A stretch of 64,000 bases of DNA from Alitta virens (Eukaryota > Annelida > Polychaeta > Phyllodocida > Nereididae): positions 26,792,145 through 26,856,144 of the forward strand of contig OW028574.1 in assembly GCA_932294295.1 (NCBI GenBank), read 5' to 3'. A program made the position numbers and the translations under genes. This document shows, piece after piece, positions 61,501-64,000 of the stretch (position 1 is its first letter; each line of letters opens with the position of its first letter). Under the pieces are notes generated by a model. It made no database searches and had not been told where the DNA came from. It worked only from the letters and a program-made list of their open reading frames with translations.

Positions 61501-64000
61501 ATCGTGCGTAGCGGTGTCAAGGCCGTTTTAGAGGGCCAGGATGCCGACAAGAAAACTAACGACAACAACGCGACACCAAAGTGAAACACTCTATAATAGC
61601 CTTATGTTAGTCACGTGGGGCACTCGTGCGTAGCGGGGTCAAGGCCGTTGTAGAGGGCCAGGATGCTGACAAGAAAACAAACGACAACAACGCAACACCG
61701 AAGTGAAATACTCTATAATAGCCTTTTGCAACGACGTGGCACAGTTAAATTATCAAAAGTACACACACAGCCATGTAGGAAGTGCACTAAGCAGTGAGAT
61801 GCCAGACTTGCAGACCGCGCCGATTAAGTAGTAAGGTAGGTCCACTTGGCACAGCCAATGAGAGGAAGAGGACGAAGCGTGCATTATGATAGCCACGTGG
61901 GGCACTCATGCGTAGCGGGGTCAAGGCCGTTGCAGAGAGCCAGGATGCTGACAAGAAAACAAACGACAACAACGCAACACCGAAGTGAAATACTCTATAG
62001 TAGCGTCAGGGAACGACGTGGCACAGTTAAATTATCAAGAGTACACAAAAATGTAGGAAGTGCACTTAGCAGTGAGATGCCAGACTCACAGGCCGCGCCG
62101 ATGAAGTAGTAAGTAAGGTCCACTTAGCACAGCCAATGAGAGGCAGAGGACGAAGCGTGCATTATGATAGCCACGTGGGGCACTCGGGCGTAGCGGGGTC
62201 AAGGCCGTTGGAGAGGGCCAGGATGCTGACAAGAAAACTAACGACAACAACGCAACACCGAAGTTAAATACTCTATAATAGCCTTTTGGAACGAAGTGGC
62301 ACAGTTAAATTATCAAGAGTACACAGCCATGTAGGAAGTGCACTTAGCAGACTCACACACCGCGCCGATTAAGCAGCAAGTTATGTCCACTTAGCACAGC
62401 CAATGAGAGGAAGAGGACGAAGCGTGCAATATGATAGCCACGTGGGGCAATCGTGCGTAGCGGTGTCAAGGCCGTTGTAGAGGGCCAGGATGCTGACAAG
62501 AAAACTAACGACAACAACGCGACACCAAAGTGAAACACTCTATAATAGCCTTATGTTAGTCACGTGGGGCACTCGTGCGTAGCGGGGTCAAGGCCGTTGT
62601 AGAGGGCCAGGATGCTGACAAGAAAACCAACGACAACAACGCAACACTAAAGTGAAATACTCTATAATAGCCTTATGGAATGACGTGGCACAGTTAAATC
62701 ATCAAGAGTACACACACAGCCATGTAGGAAGTGCACTTAGCAGTGAAATGCCAGACTCACAGGCCGCGCCGATGAAGTAGTAAGGTAGGTGCACTTAGCA
62801 CAGCCAATGAGAGGAAGAGGACGAAGCATGCATTATGATAACCACGTGGGGCACTCGTGCGTAGCGGGGTCAAGGCCGTTGCAGAGAGCCAGGATGCTGA
62901 CAAGAAAACAAACGACAACAACGCAACACCGAAGTGAAATACTCTATAGTAGCGTCAGGGAACGACGTGACACAGTTAAATTATCAAGAGTACACAGCCA
63001 TGTAGGAAGTGCACTTAGCAGTGAGATGCCAGACTCACAGACCGCGCCGATTAAGCAGCATGTTATGTCCACTTAGCACAGCCAATGAGAGGAAGAGGAC
63101 GAAGCGTGCAATATGATAGCCACGAGGGGCACTCGTGCGTAGCGGTGTCAAGGCCGTTGTAGAGGGCCAGGATGCTGACAAGAAAACTAACGACAACAAC
63201 GCGACACTAAAGTGAAACACTCTATAATAGCCTTATGTTAGTCACGTGGGGCACTCGTGCGTAGCAGGGTCAAGGCCGTTGTAGAGGGCCAGGATGCTGA
63301 CAAGAAAACCAACGACAACAACGCAACACTAAAGTGAAATACTCTATAATAGCCTTATAGAATGACGTGGCACAGTTAAATTATCAAGAGTACACAGCCA
63401 TGTAGGAAGTGCACTAAGCAGTGAGATGCCAGACTCACAGACCGCGCCGATTAAGTAGTAAGGTAGGTCCACTTGGCACAGCCAATCAGAGGCAGAGGAC
63501 GAAGCGTGCATTATGATAGCCACGTGGGGCACTCGTGCGTAGCGGGGTCAAGGCCGTTGCAGAGGGAAGTGCACTTAGCAGTGAGATGCCAGACTCACAG
63601 GCCGCGCCGATGAAGTAGTAAGTTAGGTCCGCTTAACACAGCCAATGAGAGGCAGAGGACGAAGCGTGCAATATGATAGCCACGTGGGGCACTCATGCGT
63701 AGCGGGGTCAAGGCCATTGTAGAGGGCCAGGATGCTGAAAAGAAAACTAACGACAACAACGCAACACCGAAGTTAAATACTCTATAATAGCCTTTTGCAA
63801 CGACGTGGCACAGTTAAATTATCAAAAGTACACACACAGCCATGTAGGAAGTGCACTAAGCAGTGAGATGCCAGACTCGCAGACCGCGCCGATTAAGTAG
63901 TAAGGTAGGTGCACTTGGCACAGCCAATGAGAGGCAGAGGACGAAGCGTGCATTATGATAGCCACGTGGGGCACTCGTGCGTAGCGGGGTCAAGGCCGTT
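57390..64000 (+). repeat. 4,271-bp segmental duplication reaching the window edge
   Basis: The segment from about 57,390 to 59,729 recurs at about 61,661-64,000. Unit starts 57,569/61,840, 57,847/62,118, 58,114/62,385, 58,518/62,789 and 59,638/63,909 all differ by 4,271, and the private GTGAAATGCC change is at 58,472 and 62,743. A middle relative starts at 60,598 (2,080 after 58,518 and 2,191 before 62,789) but switches type near 61,400. The left junction lies between 61,645 and 61,672, where a GTAGAGGGCCAGG subtype joins an AAAACAAACG subtype. Confidence 0.87.
59196..59355 (+). repeat. 160-bp deleted monomer
   Basis: This unit goes from GGCCGTTGCAGAGG directly to GAAGTGCACTTAGC, missing 118 bp between the GAGGG after the GGTCAAGGCC stretch and the GTAGGAAGTGC segment. 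AGG is shared at the breakpoint. The same junction recurs in the 160-bp units starting at 61,276 and 63,467. The copy at 61,276 is followed by a different downstream subtype (CACACACCGCGCC, then GTTATGTCCAATTAGC), so the deletion has been spread by exchange between non-identical units. Confidence 0.88.

Larger units (their letters stand above)
50154..64000 (+). repeat. 278-bp satellite array
   Basis: A second, unrelated satellite. Taking GTCCACTTAGCACAGCC as unit start, units begin at 50,266, 50,537, 50,815, 51,093, 51,371, 51,649 and so on; the modal spacing is 278 bp. Length variants are 271 (7 bp missing after ATACTCT), 282 (an extra CACA before CAGCCATG), 267 (11 bp lost between two CAG copies), 160 (118-bp deletion) and 400/404 (extra 122-bp partial unit). 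Each monomer contains CCAAT, a CACGTG motif in most copies, a GGGTCAAGGCC stretch, an ACAACAACGCAACAC stretch and CTATAATAGCC. All copies read here are head to tail. It runs off the right edge of the window. Short ORFs on both strands reflect this repetition. Confidence 0.97.

Noticed and set aside
50234..63532. Dozens of 60-102-residue open frames on both strands of the 278-bp array
   Set aside because: They recur once per monomer on both strands over the same DNA, the 278-bp period is not a multiple of three, and partial units cut them. They are by-products of the repeat, not genes.
50937..63800. TATAAT and CCAAT boxes in each 278-bp monomer as a Pol II promoter
   Set aside because: CCAAT lies before TATAAT by more than 130 bp and no gene follows. 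Both motifs are short and present only because the monomer contains them.
1..64000. Assembly artefact explaining the long duplications
   Set aside because: Copies differ by private substitutions and by whole-unit length changes, as real HORs do. It cannot be fully excluded from the sequence alone; read depth and spanning reads would decide.

Overview
The window is satellite DNA from end to end: two unrelated tandem-repeat families meet at position 50,153/50,154. I can support no protein-coding gene, RNA gene, transposon or CRISPR array. Kilobases of head-to-tail satellite with several levels of higher-order repeat (HOR) point to eukaryotic heterochromatin (centromeric, pericentromeric or subtelomeric) from a long-read assembly. 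I do not recognise either satellite and cannot name the organism.

Region 1 (1-50,153) is an AT-rich minisatellite. Its base unit is 14 bp (GACAGCTTAATGTT), mixed with 16-bp units (GTTAACTGTTAATGTT and a GTAAAC form) and 17-bp units (GTTGACAGC..., GTTGATAGC..., GTTGCCAGC...). The units form an ordered 'barcode' that is itself copied. Three phased HOR copies fill 15-20,945 (about 7.7, 5.5 and 7.8 kb); the middle one lacks about 2.6 kb. From 25.6 kb onward there are long segmental copies at offsets of about 10.75 kb and 16.56 kb, plus local tandem duplications of about 0.95, 1.35 and 2.0 kb. Single-base private variants let these copies be traced.

Region 2 (50,154-64,000) is a more GC-balanced satellite with a 278-bp monomer and characteristic length variants: 271, 282 and 267 bp, a 160-bp deleted form, and a 400/404-bp form carrying an extra 122-bp partial unit. 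HOR periods of 1,231, 2,080/2,191, 2,747 and 4,271 bp can be read from the marker positions.

The most unusual feature is a 147-bp island at 54,307-54,453 inside region 2. It contains 14-bp-family units plus 16 bp of other sequence. An otherwise matching copy 2,747 bp upstream has an empty site. The island's downstream edge and the main 14-bp/278-bp boundary fall at the same base of the 278-bp monomer, next to an ACAGTTAA motif that also occurs in the 14-bp family. This suggests one recombination-prone site produced both transitions.

Every repeat copy I read lies in the same orientation; I saw no inversion. Offsets were worked out by hand from shared rare variants, so block edges are approximate (tens of bases) unless given as exact.
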